From DAHUXT01 sp036273675 (GTDB lineage Bacteria > Chloroflexota > Ktedonobacteria > Ktedonobacterales > JADMIN01): 64,000 bases of DNA. The DNA is taken from NCBI GenBank assembly GCA_036273675.1, contig DASUHD010000088.1, positions 66,560 to 130,559 of the forward strand, in the 5' to 3' direction. The notes below the pieces were generated by a model. The model ran no database searches. It worked only from the letters and a program-made list of their open reading frames with translations, and was not told where the DNA came from. This document shows, one piece after another, positions 24,554 to 34,121 of the stretch (positions within the stretch are counted from its first letter, which is position 1; every line of letters begins with the position of its first letter). Made by a program: the position numbers and the translations under genes.

Positions 24554-25621
24554 ATGCGACGCAGGGCGCAACTCATCATTGGCCGAGGATGGTATGGGCT
24601 TTGGGCGCTGATGATGATGGCGCTGGTAGTAGGGGCCGTTCATACGTCGCCCGCCGCCCACGCCGACGCCACCGGCAGTATGCATGTGGTGGTCCCGGCG
24701 CCTTCGAGCGATGGTAAGACCGTGCAGGGGACAGTGGGCGCGAATGTCTCGGTCTCTATGAGCCAGGCAACTGCGGGCGCGACCTATAACCTGGGCTGGG
24801 CCAACATCACTGATGGCTGCGCGAGCGCACTTAACCCCTTCACCAATGGCACGATCACGGTGATGGCGGATAGCAGCGGCAGTTTCACCGCCACCTTTGC
24901 TTGGCCAGCCGCCGCGGGAACCCCTGGCACGCTTTACCTCATCTGCGCCAGTGACGCCGCGAACCCCACGACCGACGTGGTGACTGCCGATCAGCAATTC
25001 CAGGTGCTCGGCTCCAATGCTCCAAGGGTCACGCTCTCGCAGGCGCCTTCATCCACACATCCTGGCAAGGTGTATGCCGCGGGCGGGCCAGTGCAGGTGC
25101 AGGGCAGAGGCTTTTTCCCCCAGGGTACGGCGATAGCGATCTTCGTGACGCCGAGCGGCAACTTCGCTGCGGGAGATTATCAGCCGGACAATGCACTCCA
25201 GACGAAGGACGGCGCGTCGATCCTCTCGGACAACCAGGGGCAGTTCACTGCGATTGTCGTGCTGCCGTCAACGATTACCGGGCAGCTTTTCCTACACGCC
25301 GTCTCGACAGATGCGGTCGTCAACAGCCAGCCGCCGTTCCCGCCATCGCTCGTCGCCACCAGCGTTATTCAGATTGGCCCACCCGAGGCGACGCCAACGG
25401 TCGAGCCTACGCCAACGCCCGCAACGAAGACCGATACGACCCCGAAGTCTGATGATATGGGGCGCGTTCTGGCGATTGCGGGGCTTGGCCTCCTAAGCCT
25501 GATCCTCTTTGTCGTCGGCGGCATCCTTGTGATCTCGGCAGCCGCCGGGCCGCGCAAGCCGCCCACGATGGATAGCGGGACGCGCTCGCAGTCCGCCATC
25601 CGAGCCGACCAGCAGTGGTAA
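24554..25621 (+). CDS. Secreted, C-terminally membrane-anchored protein
   Basis: A 355-residue protein with a signal peptide (residues 1-43, ending AAHADA) and a beta-rich extracellular part of about 240 residues. A Thr/Pro/Glu spacer near 280-305 follows, then one membrane helix near 310-340 and a short basic cytoplasmic tail. Two Cys residues in the first domain may pair. I recognise no named family, though the pattern resembles bacterial Ig-like surface proteins. GGAGGGGG lies five bases before the ATG. A hexanucleotide repeat in the leader could vary in copy number. Confidence 0.75.
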   Translation: MRRRAQLIIGRGWYGLWALMMMALVVGAVHTSPAAHADATGSMHVVVPAPSSDGKTVQGTVGANVSVSMSQATAGATYNLGWANITDGCASALNPFTNGTITVMADSSGSFTATFAWPAAAGTPGTLYLICASDAANPTTDVVTADQQFQVLGSNAPRVTLSQAPSSTHPGKVYAAGGPVQVQGRGFFPQGTAIAIFVTPSGNFAAGDYQPDNALQTKDGASILSDNQGQFTAIVVLPSTITGQLFLHAVSTDAVVNSQPPFPPSLVATSVIQIGPPEATPTVEPTPTPATKTDTTPKSDDMGRVLAIAGLGLLSLILFVVGGILVISAAAGPRKPPTMDSGTRSQSAIRADQQW

Positions 25622-25630
25622 AGCGCCCAC

Positions 25631-25647
25631 TCCCTTCACGAGGGAGG
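25631..25647 (+). terminator. Short hairpin after the surface-protein gene
   Basis: CTCCCT and AGGGAG pair around TCACG ten bases after the stop. There is no T-run, and it may be another copy of the C/T-G/A palindromic repeat. Confidence 0.35.
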
Positions 25648-25682
25648 GGAAGCAGAAACACTCGCTTCGCAGTGGTTCTCTT

Positions 25683-25770
25683 TAGAACCGCCTAACACAA
25701 CCGTCAGGCCTCAGTGGCAATGTTGGGAGTAGGCCAGCTTCGCGGCATGAATGCCGCGGCTAAAAACAGC
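25683..25770 (-). repeat. Dispersed ~105-bp repeat, copy d
   Basis: This is an inverted copy. On the minus strand it reads TTTTTAGCCGCGGCATTCAT, then GCCGCGAAGCTGGCC, and ends GGTTGTGTTAGGCGGTTCTA. Confidence 0.8.
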
Positions 25771-25914
25771 GTTTGTCTGGATCTCTGGTTCTCCCTCCCT
25801 TTTAGGGGCTGGCGCGCGAGGCGATAGCCTCGGAGCACGCGACAAGCGCGCGCAGCGCCAGCGGCCCGCAGGGGGAGGGGGCAGTCGTTGGCCTCTTACG
25901 GCCAAGGGGATCGT

Positions 25915-27447
25915 TTACAGCTCGCTCTGCAGGGCGCGCAACTGGTCGGCGGGGAGCACCTGGAACTTGAGCAGCAGCGTGGCGAGGTCTTCGTCTTTGC
26001 CAGTGGCGGCCAGTTCCTGTTTGATGCGCCCAAGCGAGGATATCTGTTGCGGGCTGACGAGTCCCCGGCTGACGAGCAAGGCCGCCAGCAACTGGTCAGG
26101 GCTGAGGAACTTGAAGAGCAGCGCCAGTTCGCCGAGCTTGAACTGCATCCCAACGCCAGTGAGCATCTGCTGGATGCCGCGTAGCGCCTCGAGTTTCTGG
26201 TCGGTCAGCATCGCGCCCTCTACCAGGACGGTGCTCAGCGCGCGCTCGGTGGGGGTTCCGGTATAGCCCGTGCCGGCGGTGGGCATCGCGGCGATGCGCT
26301 GGGTTGACTCTTGCAGCGCCGCGCCCATCTGGCCCATCGCCCCCATTGACCCCATCTGGCCTCTCTGGCTCTGCTGCCCCATATGACCCATGTGACCCAT
26401 GTGACCCATGTGACCCATCTGGCCATACCGCTCGATCTGCTCGAAGGTGGCCTCGGGAACGACGCTCGTCACCTGATCGTCTTCTTCGGGTGGAATCCAG
26501 ACATCTACGATCTGATGTTCATCCCGCCCCATCTGGCTCATCTGGTTCATAGGATGCGCGGGTTGCTGTTGCCGCGACATCTGCTGGCCGCCAAATGGCT
26601 GACCGAATCCCAATGAGTCGGGTTGCGACGGCTGGCTGAATGGATTGCTGGCCGCGCTGCCTGGAGCCTGCCCCCAGGCCGCCCCGCCGCCAGGCGGTGG
26701 CGCCGCGTTGCCCGCCGCGAACGGATTCACATTATAGGGCTGGGCGAACGGCGAATTGTTCGCGGGCTGGCCACCGGAGAATGGATTCGAGGGGGCGGGC
26801 TGGGCGAACGGTGACGCGGAGAGCGGCTGCGCGAATGGCGATGCCTGTGGATTAGACGAATACGGCGGAACGGAGGGCTGACTGTTCGGCAGGGGCGATG
26901 GTTGACTGAAGGGGGAATAGGACGGCTGACTGAAAGGTGATGGCATCCCGTACGCTGCGCCAATGTGCTGATTCGCGCCAGGGGCTGCGAGGGCAGGCAG
27001 CGCGCCATTGAGCGGTATCCGCTGGCGCACGCCATCCAGCACCTTCTGGAACTCCTGGACACCCCGCACCTCTACGTCGGCCAGCGCCCGCGCCGCCGGA
27101 TCGAAATCGGGGTCGAGCGCATTCGCGGGAGTGATGAAGCGGAACGTCATGACCTGTAGCGAGCGCCCGCGCCGTTGCGCATCCAGCGCGACCCAGAATT
27201 CGCGGCGCCCGGCCGTCGCGTTGCCGAGATCGACCAGTACCAGCGCGACCAGTTGCTTGCCAAGCATGCCAAAGAGCTCGACTGGGGTGCGGGCAGCGCG
27301 GACATCATAACCTGTCACACGAAGTTGAGAGAGCAGTGGAACCGCAATTGTATCATCACGCTCGAACAGCACGACGAGCGGCGAGGTGGCATTTCCCATT
27401 CCCATATCAGCGGCGAAGCCGGTTCCCGGCGCTTGCAGTATAGCCAT
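25915..27447 (-). CDS. Receiver-like protein with low-complexity linker and helical C-terminal domain
   Basis: A 510-residue protein. Residues about 20-145 look like a degenerate response-regulator receiver (VVLFERDD at the start, VLVDLG at the phosphoacceptor position). About 150-385 is low complexity, rich in Pro, Gln, Asn, Phe and Met, with FAQP and NPF repeats and a short HMG tandem. The C-terminal 110 residues are helical (LSPDQLLAALLVSRGLVSPQQIS) and resemble the small helical domains at the N-terminus of type II secretion or pilus ATPases. The role is unknown. Similar low complexity occurs in the DUF4388 and Cache proteins at 42.8-45.9 kb, hinting at a shared apparatus. Confidence 0.75.
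   Translation of the reverse strand: MAILQAPGTGFAADMGMGNATSPLVVLFERDDTIAVPLLSQLRVTGYDVRAARTPVELFGMLGKQLVALVLVDLGNATAGRREFWVALDAQRRGRSLQVMTFRFITPANALDPDFDPAARALADVEVRGVQEFQKVLDGVRQRIPLNGALPALAAPGANQHIGAAYGMPSPFSQPSYSPFSQPSPLPNSQPSVPPYSSNPQASPFAQPLSASPFAQPAPSNPFSGGQPANNSPFAQPYNVNPFAAGNAAPPPGGGAAWGQAPGSAASNPFSQPSQPDSLGFGQPFGGQQMSRQQQPAHPMNQMSQMGRDEHQIVDVWIPPEEDDQVTSVVPEATFEQIERYGQMGHMGHMGHMGHMGQQSQRGQMGSMGAMGQMGAALQESTQRIAAMPTAGTGYTGTPTERALSTVLVEGAMLTDQKLEALRGIQQMLTGVGMQFKLGELALLFKFLSPDQLLAALLVSRGLVSPQQISSLGRIKQELAATGKDEDLATLLLKFQVLPADQLRALQSEL
26384..26425. repeat. 9-bp in-frame tandem repeat in the receiver-like gene
   Basis: About four copies of the 9-mer ATGTGACCC encode repeated His-Met-Gly in the minus-strand protein. 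Copy changes would keep the frame. Confidence 0.7.
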
Positions 27448-27551
27448 TGGCTCTCTACATCCCCCCTCAACGATAGCCGCACTCCAAGTCCCGAAATCCT
27501 TTCGGGCGGCGTTGCCCGTGGCCCCCAGTATAGCACACTCCTCGCGCCTGT

Positions 27552-28862
27552 CTATCCCCTTTCGGTACTTCCCTCACCTCCCATAAACAGTTGGCCGCAC
27601 AGATACGTCCGCGCAACCAGATTGACGCCGAAATGATAGGCCAGCTCGCGCTCGTCGTCCCCTCGCATCACAATCAGGTCACAGTGTTTGCCCGGCTCCA
27701 GGCTGCCCACCTCCGCCTCTATGGCCAGCGCCGCCGCGCCGCCACGGGTGGCCGCCGTGACCGCTTCGTCGAGTGTCATCCCCATCGCGCTGACCGCCAG
27801 CGCGATCATCATCTGCATGTTTTCAGAATAGCTGGTCCCAGGGTTGAAATCGGTCGCCAGCGCGGTGCGCACGCCATGTTCGCGCAGGCGCTGGGCAGAG
27901 GGATAGGCGATGCTGAGCGAAAACGAGCAGCCCGGCAGCAGTGTCCCGACGACGCCCGCCCTGTTCAGCATGTCAAGCTCTTCGTCGGAGGCGAAATCGA
28001 GGTGATCGGCGGAGACCGCGTGGAGCTCGGCCGCCAGACGGGCGCCACCGGTTGGCCCAAGCTGGTTGGCGTGCAGCTTGAGCGCATAGCCCAGGGCGCG
28101 GGCCTGTTCGAGGATGCGCCGCGCCTCTTCGACGGTGAAAGCGGTACGCTCACAGAAGACATCGCAGAAGCGGGCGTCGGTGGCAAACGCGGGCAGCATC
28201 TTCTCGCAGACGAGGTCCACATAGGCGGCGCGGTCGCCTGGATGCTCGCGGTACTCCGGCGGGAGGGTATGCGCGCCGAGAAATGTCGGCACGACGGTCG
28301 GCAGACTCGGGACGGCGGCCAGCGCACGCATCACGGCCAGGCAGCGCGCCTCGCTCTCGGGGTCGAGTCCGTAGCCGGTTTTGCCCTCGACGGTGGTGGT
28401 CCCGTGGATGGCGAAGGACTCCAGTCGGCTCTGGCCCAGGGCGGACAGCATCTCTTCGCTGGCGGCGCGGGTCGCCCGCACGGTGCTGAGGATGCCGCGT
28501 CCCTGCCGCGCCAGTTCTTCGTACGAGACGCCCGCATGGCGCAGTTGGAACTCTTCGGCGCGATTGCCCGCGAAGACGAAGTGAGTGTGCGAATCGACGA
28601 AGCCGGGCAGCACGGCGCGCCCACCAGCATCATGGCGCGCCTCTGGGGGAACCGCCTCGATGGCAACCGCCCGCGCGAGATCAGCCTCCGCCCCTACCCA
28701 GACGATCCTTCCCTTCTGGGCGGCCAGTGCGCCGTTCGAGATGACGCCGAGCGGGCCGCTCCCATAGCGCTCCGGGGCAACCGTCACCAGCCGCGAGATG
28801 CCGGTGAGCGCGAAATCAGCGGCGAGGCGGGAATCTGCGGCTGTGTTTTTGTCGGAATCCAT
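27552..28862 (-). CDS. hutI: Imidazolonepropionase
   Basis: A 436-residue amidohydrolase of the HutI family, which opens imidazolone propionate to formiminoglutamate in histidine degradation. Visible features are the metal motif DSHTHFVFAGNR and then EEFQLRHAGVSYEEL. EGKTGYGLD, LKLHANQL and the Asp-bearing ATDFNPGTS follow in family order. No other hut gene lies in the window. The neighbouring minus-strand gene starts about 105 bp beyond its end. Confidence 0.92.
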   Translation of the reverse strand: MDSDKNTAADSRLAADFALTGISRLVTVAPERYGSGPLGVISNGALAAQKGRIVWVGAEADLARAVAIEAVPPEARHDAGGRAVLPGFVDSHTHFVFAGNRAEEFQLRHAGVSYEELARQGRGILSTVRATRAASEEMLSALGQSRLESFAIHGTTTVEGKTGYGLDPESEARCLAVMRALAAVPSLPTVVPTFLGAHTLPPEYREHPGDRAAYVDLVCEKMLPAFATDARFCDVFCERTAFTVEEARRILEQARALGYALKLHANQLGPTGGARLAAELHAVSADHLDFASDEELDMLNRAGVVGTLLPGCSFSLSIAYPSAQRLREHGVRTALATDFNPGTSYSENMQMMIALAVSAMGMTLDEAVTAATRGGAAALAIEAEVGSLEPGKHCDLIVMRGDDERELAYHFGVNLVARTYLCGQLFMGGEGSTERG

Positions 28863-29065
28863 CGAGCGCTCCTATGGATGATATCCCGGCGTGCATTCGG
28901 GGTAGGTCAGGCGCCGGGTCGCCGTAACGTGGCCTGAAGGCGCAGCCACGCGCACCGCAGTGCGGAGCCCGCGCCAAGCGGGCGTAGTGGCAGCGGCCCA
29001 ATGGGCACGGGTAATCCAGGAACCAGTGTATTCGTATGCTATCAGTGAGGACAGATCGGCCAGGG

Positions 29066-29100
29066 TTAGCCGCGGCATTCATGCCGCGAGGTGGGCCAGC
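29066..29100 (+). repeat. Dispersed repeat, short core copy e
   Basis: Only the palindromic core TTAGCCGCGGCATTCATGCC followed by GCGAGG is preserved. Confidence 0.65.
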
Positions 29101-29155
29101 CACTAACATCACCCGTCGTAGACCAACCCTGGGCTGCTCGACGCAACCGAATCGC

Positions 29156-29932
29156 TTATCTCCCCACCCAGGCGGGCTGGCGCTTGTCGAGGAAGGCGCA
29201 CATACCCTCCTGCGCGTCGGCGGCCATCGCGTTCATGCTCATCACCTCTTTGGCGTAGGCGTAGGCTTTGGGCTGATCGAGGTCGATCTGCGTATAGAAT
29301 GCCTGTTTGCCCAGCGCCACGGTGAGCGAGCTGGCGCTGGCTATCGAGAGAGCGAGGTCGCGGGTGGCGCTCTCCAGGTCATCGGCGGAGACGACCGTGT
29401 TCACCAGCCCCCAGTCGGCGGCGGTCTCGGCAGAGATGAGCTTGCCCGTCATCAGCATCTGAAGCGCGCGCTTGCGTCCGATGGCGCGGCTGAGGGCGAC
29501 CATGGGCGTCGTGCAGAACAGGCCGATCTTGACGCCTGGCGTGCCAAACGTAGCCTCCTCGGCGGCGACGGCAAGATCGCAGGTGGCGACAAGCTGGCAC
29601 CCGGCGGCGGTGGCGATACGGTGAACGCGGGCAATTACCGGCTGCGGAATGGCCTGGATGGTCTCCATCAGCTCGGTACACAAATCGAAGACGGCGCGAT
29701 AGCGGTTGATGTCGCCATCCACCAACTCGCGCAGATCATGCCCGGCGGAGAACGCGGGTCCGTTGGCCGCCAGCACAATCGCGCGCACATCAGGCTCGGC
29801 GCTCAGGGAGTGCAGGGCGTCGTTCAATTCGCGCATCATCTCGCTGGAAAGGGCGTTGCGTTTCTCAGGCCGGTTCATGGTGATGGTGGCGACGGGCGCG
29901 TCGCGCTCGATGAGAATGGAGTCATACGTCAT
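29156..29932 (-). CDS. Enoyl-CoA hydratase/isomerase family protein
   Basis: A 258-residue crotonase-fold protein. The oxyanion-hole segments are ANGPAFSAGHDLREL (about 60-75) and the central AAGCQLVATCDLAVA with GTPGVKIGLFCTTP after it. The catalytic Glu pair of true hydratases is not clearly present, so another crotonase reaction is possible. No beta-oxidation partner genes are adjacent. Confidence 0.87.
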   Translation of the reverse strand: MTYDSILIERDAPVATITMNRPEKRNALSSEMMRELNDALHSLSAEPDVRAIVLAANGPAFSAGHDLRELVDGDINRYRAVFDLCTELMETIQAIPQPVIARVHRIATAAGCQLVATCDLAVAAEEATFGTPGVKIGLFCTTPMVALSRAIGRKRALQMLMTGKLISAETAADWGLVNTVVSADDLESATRDLALSIASASSLTVALGKQAFYTQIDLDQPKAYAYAKEVMSMNAMAADAQEGMCAFLDKRQPAWVGR

Positions 29933-29994
29933 TGTAGATGCTCCTTGCGGAATGCTTTCCGACCGCTGGTATCGATGCTTGCTACGGCGGACGG

Positions 29995-30519
29995 CTAGCG
30001 GTTGCTGAACTTCTGCTTCAAGGCGTCGGCAACCTTGGCGGTGACGATGCCATCGAGATCGCCGCCAAGCAGGGCAACCTCTTTGAGCAGTGTGGCGCTG
30101 ACGAAGAGATAGCGCAGGTCCGTGATGATCATCAGCGTCTCGATCTCTGGCGCGAGCTTGCGGTTCATGAGCGCCTGTTGGAATTCTAGCTCGAAATCAG
30201 TGACGGCGCGCAATCCGCGCACGATGGCCTGGGCGCCGATGGTACGGGCGTAGTCAATGACCAAGCCTTCAAACGGCTCGACCCGGACGTTCGTCAGTCC
30301 TTCCTCGGCGACCGTCTCGCGCCAGAGTTGCACGCGCTCGTCGGTGGTGAAGAGCAGCTTCTTGTTTGGCGTCGAATAGACCGCGATCACTAGCTCATCC
30401 ACCACGCGTGCGGCACGCTTGGCGATATCGAGATGCCCCCGGTGAACGGGATCGAAGCTGCCGGGATAGACCGCTACGAGGCGCTTATCCTCGCCCATCG
30501 TGGCCCGACTCTGCGCCAT
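29995..30519 (-). CDS. coaD: Phosphopantetheine adenylyltransferase
   Basis: A protein of about 174 residues that makes dephospho-CoA from phosphopantetheine and ATP. The nucleotidylyltransferase signature YPGSFDPVHRGHLDI and the C-terminal YLFVSATLLKEVA are typical. Several in-frame Met codons precede the core. The chosen one has AGGGCGG before it, and a Met seven codons later would also suit the family length of about 160. Confidence 0.93.
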   Translation of the reverse strand: MAQSRATMGEDKRLVAVYPGSFDPVHRGHLDIAKRAARVVDELVIAVYSTPNKKLLFTTDERVQLWRETVAEEGLTNVRVEPFEGLVIDYARTIGAQAIVRGLRAVTDFELEFQQALMNRKLAPEIETLMIITDLRYLFVSATLLKEVALLGGDLDGIVTAKVADALKQKFSNR

Positions 30520-30662
30520 GCCGCCCTGACTCGCGTCATCTCGTTGCATCGCTCGCTCACTTTCACTGCGGGCCACTCTGTCAACACGCACGATACGCGC
30601 ATTGTAGCTGGCTTTATCGGGCGCTGTCTATATGAGATGCGGTCTTGATACCGCTAAGAAGC

Positions 30663-30706
30663 GAAAAAGCAAACATCCCTCCTCCGAGTGGCGGGAGAAG
30701 GGATGT
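30663..30706 (-). terminator. Intrinsic terminator of the NYN-domain gene
   Basis: On the minus strand ACATCCCT and AGGGATGT close a hairpin with additional inner pairs, followed by TTGCTTTTT. Confidence 0.75.
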
Positions 30707-30734
30707 AAGTATATGCGCGGACGCCAGGTAGGCG

Positions 30735-32912
30735 CTACACGCGAATCTCGTCCACCTGCGAGAGATTGATGAAGAGGTCGCAGCTCTGCCGCAAGATCAT
30801 CGCGGCGGCGTCATCGAAGGCGGCCACCTCCACGCGCACCCCATGATCCGAGCAGTATTCCAGCAGCGGCAGGAAATCGCTATCGCCGCTGACCAGAACG
30901 ACGGTGTCAATCGCGTCGGCATCCACCATGCGCACGATATCCATGCAGAGATCGAGGTCCATATCGGCCTTACGCGCGCCGCTGGCAAACGTCTTGTAAT
31001 TCTTGGTCGTGATGCGATAGCCCACGCCCTTCACCGCCGAGAGGAAAGTCTGCTCGGCGTGTGGGTCGGGATTGGTCGGCGCATAGGCGTGCGCGCGAAT
31101 CAGGCGGCGGTTGGCGCGCAGGAAATCGAGCAGACGCCCGAAGTCAATGTTCATGCGCTGGCTGCGCGCTGAGTAGAGCAGGTTGGCAACATCGACGAAG
31201 ACGCCAATGCGCTCGGTCGAAGGGAACGCTGGCAGCGCCACCGTCATGCTCGGCGGATACTGTTGGCGGCGCAGCTCATTGAGCAGCCGGTCGGTCTGTT
31301 GTGTAATGGCGCTGGTGATGATCGTCCCCAGCTGGTTGGCCGACATCGGCACGTCGCTACTGCGCTCGCCCCGGCGGATGCGCGGCAGCGGCTCATGCAG
31401 CGGGCTGGCCACGCCAGACGACTGCGGGCCAAAGCCATGCGCGAAGGATGGCTCCGGCGAGCCAAACGGACTCGCGGACTCCTGCATATGATGCTGCGCG
31501 GTTGACATATCCCATGACGTCTCCGCGTTGCGTGCGGCAGGAGCCAACGGCGCTGATGGCGCTGATGGCGCTGATGGCGCTGATGGCGCTGATGGCGTTT
31601 TTGATCGTGATGGCGTCACCGAGCGAGAACCGCGTCCGCGCACAGCGGGTGTATAGGGACCGTAGCCCGATTCCTCAAAGCTCTCCGGGGTCGGCTGGTA
31701 CCCGTTGTTGCCGCTCTCGTGATCGCGCGCGTAGGTCACCCGTGTCTCAGGCGCGGCATAGGGCGCGGGCAGTCGGCTTGCTGAAGGGCTCTGATGGTCG
31801 TCGACTTCGCTTTCGCCCGATTCGACATCCTGGCCATGGCCGCGACGGCCTCGGCGACGGCGACGGCGAGAGGCGCTCTCGCGCTCGCTCTGATCGGCTT
31901 CTTCAGCAGCCACTTCAGTCGCCGCCGCAGGTTCCTCGGCAGGCTCCTCGGCAGGTTCCTCGGTCGCTGCCGCATCGATCACCTCTGGTATTTCAGCGGC
32001 CTCGGGCGCTTCAACGACAAGAGCCGATCCGTCCGTTGCGGCGGCTTCCGCTTCGGTGACTGGCTCGGCCTGCACTGTGACCTCATCTGCTGGCGCCAAT
32101 TCCGATGTAGCGGGCGCCTGTGCGGGCGTCATCAGCGTCGGCGGTGTGGCGCGCCAGCCACTGAGGCGCTCCGGGCGAACAGTCGCTGACTCAGCGGTGG
32201 CTGATCCGCGCTGGCGGTCGAAGCGATAGCGGCGCGGCGCGGGCGCTGCCGCCTCATCGGTGGCAGATGGCTGTTCTTCGGCGCCGGGCGCGGGCGCGCT
32301 CTCCTCGGTGGCCTGGCGCTCGCTGGCCTGCGACAGCGCGTCCAGGTGCGCAAAGATCGCGGCGTCCAACGGCAAAAGCTCAGGGACAGGCAGCGATGTC
32401 TCAGGCGAACTCTCAACCTCCGCTGGCCCGGCCAACTCAGTTGGCTCTGTGGCCGACGTGACTGGCACGAGTTGAATGTCTGGAACCTCGGCTTTGCCGT
32501 TGCGGCGACGATTGCTCCCGCCGCGTCGTCCACGTGTTGTTGCGCGCTTGGGCGTCTCAGTTGTTGGCGCTGTTGCTGTTGCTGGCGCTGTTGCCGCCTC
32601 CGTGGCAGCCGTTTCAGTCGCTACCGGCGCCTCGGCGACGGCGACTGCCTCTGGCGCACCCTGTTGTTCTTGCGCGCCGTTCGTATCTTTCGTATCGTGT
32701 GTACCCTTTGCGGGCTTAGCCGCTTTCGTCGTCTTTGCCTCGTTCGCGTCTTGCGTTTCTTTGGGCTGACGGCTGCGATTGGGGGTATGTCGGCGACGCT
32801 GTGGCCGCGAGGAGGCGGCCTTTCCGGTCGTGTCAGCGCCCACGTCGGCTGCTGATGTGCCATCGGTGGACCCAGGCGCCTGTGCGGCGGGGTCGTGTTG
32901 ATCTTGAGTCAT
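30735..32912 (-). CDS. NYN-domain (LabA/DUF88) protein with long disordered N-terminus
   Basis: A 725-residue protein. The C-terminal 160 residues are a PIN-like NYN ribonuclease domain (PF01936): IGVFVDVANLLY, then KADMDLDLCMDIVRM and VLVSGDSDFLPLLEY, which supply the acidic metal-binding residues. The preceding 550 residues are low complexity, rich in Ala, Glu, Thr, Pro and Ser, with Lys/Arg patches near 25-50 and 345-360 (RRRRRRGRRG). They also hold a five-unit Ser-Ala-Pro repeat. The charged disordered part resembles that of RNase E-type proteins and may bind RNA. It has its own terminator. Confidence 0.87.
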   Translation of the reverse strand: MTQDQHDPAAQAPGSTDGTSAADVGADTTGKAASSRPQRRRHTPNRSRQPKETQDANEAKTTKAAKPAKGTHDTKDTNGAQEQQGAPEAVAVAEAPVATETAATEAATAPATATAPTTETPKRATTRGRRGGSNRRRNGKAEVPDIQLVPVTSATEPTELAGPAEVESSPETSLPVPELLPLDAAIFAHLDALSQASERQATEESAPAPGAEEQPSATDEAAAPAPRRYRFDRQRGSATAESATVRPERLSGWRATPPTLMTPAQAPATSELAPADEVTVQAEPVTEAEAAATDGSALVVEAPEAAEIPEVIDAAATEEPAEEPAEEPAAATEVAAEEADQSERESASRRRRRRGRRGHGQDVESGESEVDDHQSPSASRLPAPYAAPETRVTYARDHESGNNGYQPTPESFEESGYGPYTPAVRGRGSRSVTPSRSKTPSAPSAPSAPSAPSAPLAPAARNAETSWDMSTAQHHMQESASPFGSPEPSFAHGFGPQSSGVASPLHEPLPRIRRGERSSDVPMSANQLGTIITSAITQQTDRLLNELRRQQYPPSMTVALPAFPSTERIGVFVDVANLLYSARSQRMNIDFGRLLDFLRANRRLIRAHAYAPTNPDPHAEQTFLSAVKGVGYRITTKNYKTFASGARKADMDLDLCMDIVRMVDADAIDTVVLVSGDSDFLPLLEYCSDHGVRVEVAAFDDAAAMILRQSCDLFINLSQVDEIRV
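31555..31600. repeat. 9-bp tandem repeat in the NYN gene
   Basis: About five copies of GGCGCTGAT encode Ser-Ala-Pro repeats on the minus strand. Confidence 0.75.
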
Positions 32913-33292
32913 GTTTTCTCCCGATTCTGCCGCGAGCAGGGGCGCAGAGCGGTGTGGCGGGGAGGCTGCTGATGTGTGACCCAGATATGTCTAACGCTAC
33001 GAGGAAGCTCTGGCGCGCTGTGCATGACGTCTGTTGACTGTGCTAATTCAGCGCCGCGGCAGGAAGCTATCTCCTCAGTCGTGTAATACTCATTCCTGGC
33101 CAACCCAACCCAACCTCAACCCTCACCCACTACCCTTCCGGCATCCCGCCATCCCTGGCGAGAGCGCAACCCTGTGCGGGTTTGATTTCTTTCTCTGTCT
33201 GTGCGCCGCCGGAGCAGCACGCCAGAAACGATTTCGGAGCGCTCTTTCAACCGCATGTCTACGATCTACGAGCCATGCCCCGAAGTCTGTGA
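32913..33292. other. Intergenic region upstream of the NYN gene
   Basis: About 380 bp between the end of the CDP-alcohol phosphatidyltransferase gene and the start of the NYN gene. It holds a C/A-rich tract near 33095-33135 and no clear coding frame. Confidence 0.5.
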
Positions 33293-33979
33293 TCAATGAT
33301 TCGCGGTATCCGCGTGCTCAGGAAGCCTGCCGTTGCTGCGCGCGGGCGAGCCGTTCGGCGCTTTGGATGACGGTTGCGCTGACCGCGAAAGCTTCAGCCA
33401 GACCGCGACGATCCGCTGCACCGAGGTAAACACACTCGTCACCGCAAGCAAGAGCAACGTCCAGATGAGCCAGTTCTCGGCTCCCACGATAAGTCCCACC
33501 GCCAGCACCAGCACGCGCTCTGGCCGGGCCATCAGGCCGCTTTTCATTTCCAGGCCCAGACCCTCTGCCCGCGCGCGCGCATAGCTGACCATCAGCGACC
33601 CCAGACCAGCGATATACGCCAGGGCCAGAGTCCATGCCTGTTCCGTTGATGGTGGCAGGCTGTTCACATAGAGGATGACGCCGAGAATGATAATGCCCTC
33701 GGAGTAGCGGTCCAGGGTCGAATCGAAGAAGGCGCCAAAGGTCGTCTTCTGATTGCGCACCCGCGCCAGCGCCCCATCCACCATGTCAAACATTCCAGCG
33801 AACAGCAGCATCACACCGCCCAGGCGCAATGACCCCATCGCCAGAATCGCCGCCGTGATCGCGTTGAGCACCAACCCAAGCACAGTGGCCATGTTGGGCG
33901 TCATGCCTATTGCCGCCAGCGGCCTCACCACCATCTCGGCGATGTGACGCGCGGTCCGTTGTATGGCTGGCCCAAACAT
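33293..33979 (-). CDS. CDP-alcohol phosphatidyltransferase, probable phosphatidylinositol-phosphate synthase
   Basis: A 228-residue membrane enzyme with about six helices. The full family signature is present: Asp65, Asp68, Gly69, Ala72, Arg73, Gly82, Asp86 and Asp90 in DMVDGALAR and GAFFDSTLD. The family condenses CDP-diacylglycerol with an alcohol or inositol phosphate. Its place after a PimA-like gene in a cluster with inositol-3-phosphate synthase argues for phosphatidylinositol-phosphate synthase (actinobacterial PgsA1-type) rather than phosphatidylglycerophosphate synthase. That choice is inference. Confidence 0.85.
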   Translation of the reverse strand: MFGPAIQRTARHIAEMVVRPLAAIGMTPNMATVLGLVLNAITAAILAMGSLRLGGVMLLFAGMFDMVDGALARVRNQKTTFGAFFDSTLDRYSEGIIILGVILYVNSLPPSTEQAWTLALAYIAGLGSLMVSYARARAEGLGLEMKSGLMARPERVLVLAVGLIVGAENWLIWTLLLLAVTSVFTSVQRIVAVWLKLSRSAQPSSKAPNGSPARSNGRLPEHADTANH

Positions 33980-34121
33980 ACCTACATGCTCCTCGTTGGA
34001 TGCCGCTTCTATTGTATCATCCCTGCCCTACAAGGTGGGAATCCAGGGACTCGCTTCCCAGAGCGAACGTGAGCCGCGAAAAGATGCGCGAATGGCCCAT
34101 CAGGCCCAGTCTATACAAGTC

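Noticed and set aside
27591..28937. A 448-codon open frame on the plus strand opposite hutI
   Set aside because: The minus strand encodes a well-matched imidazolonepropionase over the same span; the plus frame is Arg/Gln/His-rich and has no family resemblance. It is a GC-rich antisense artefact.
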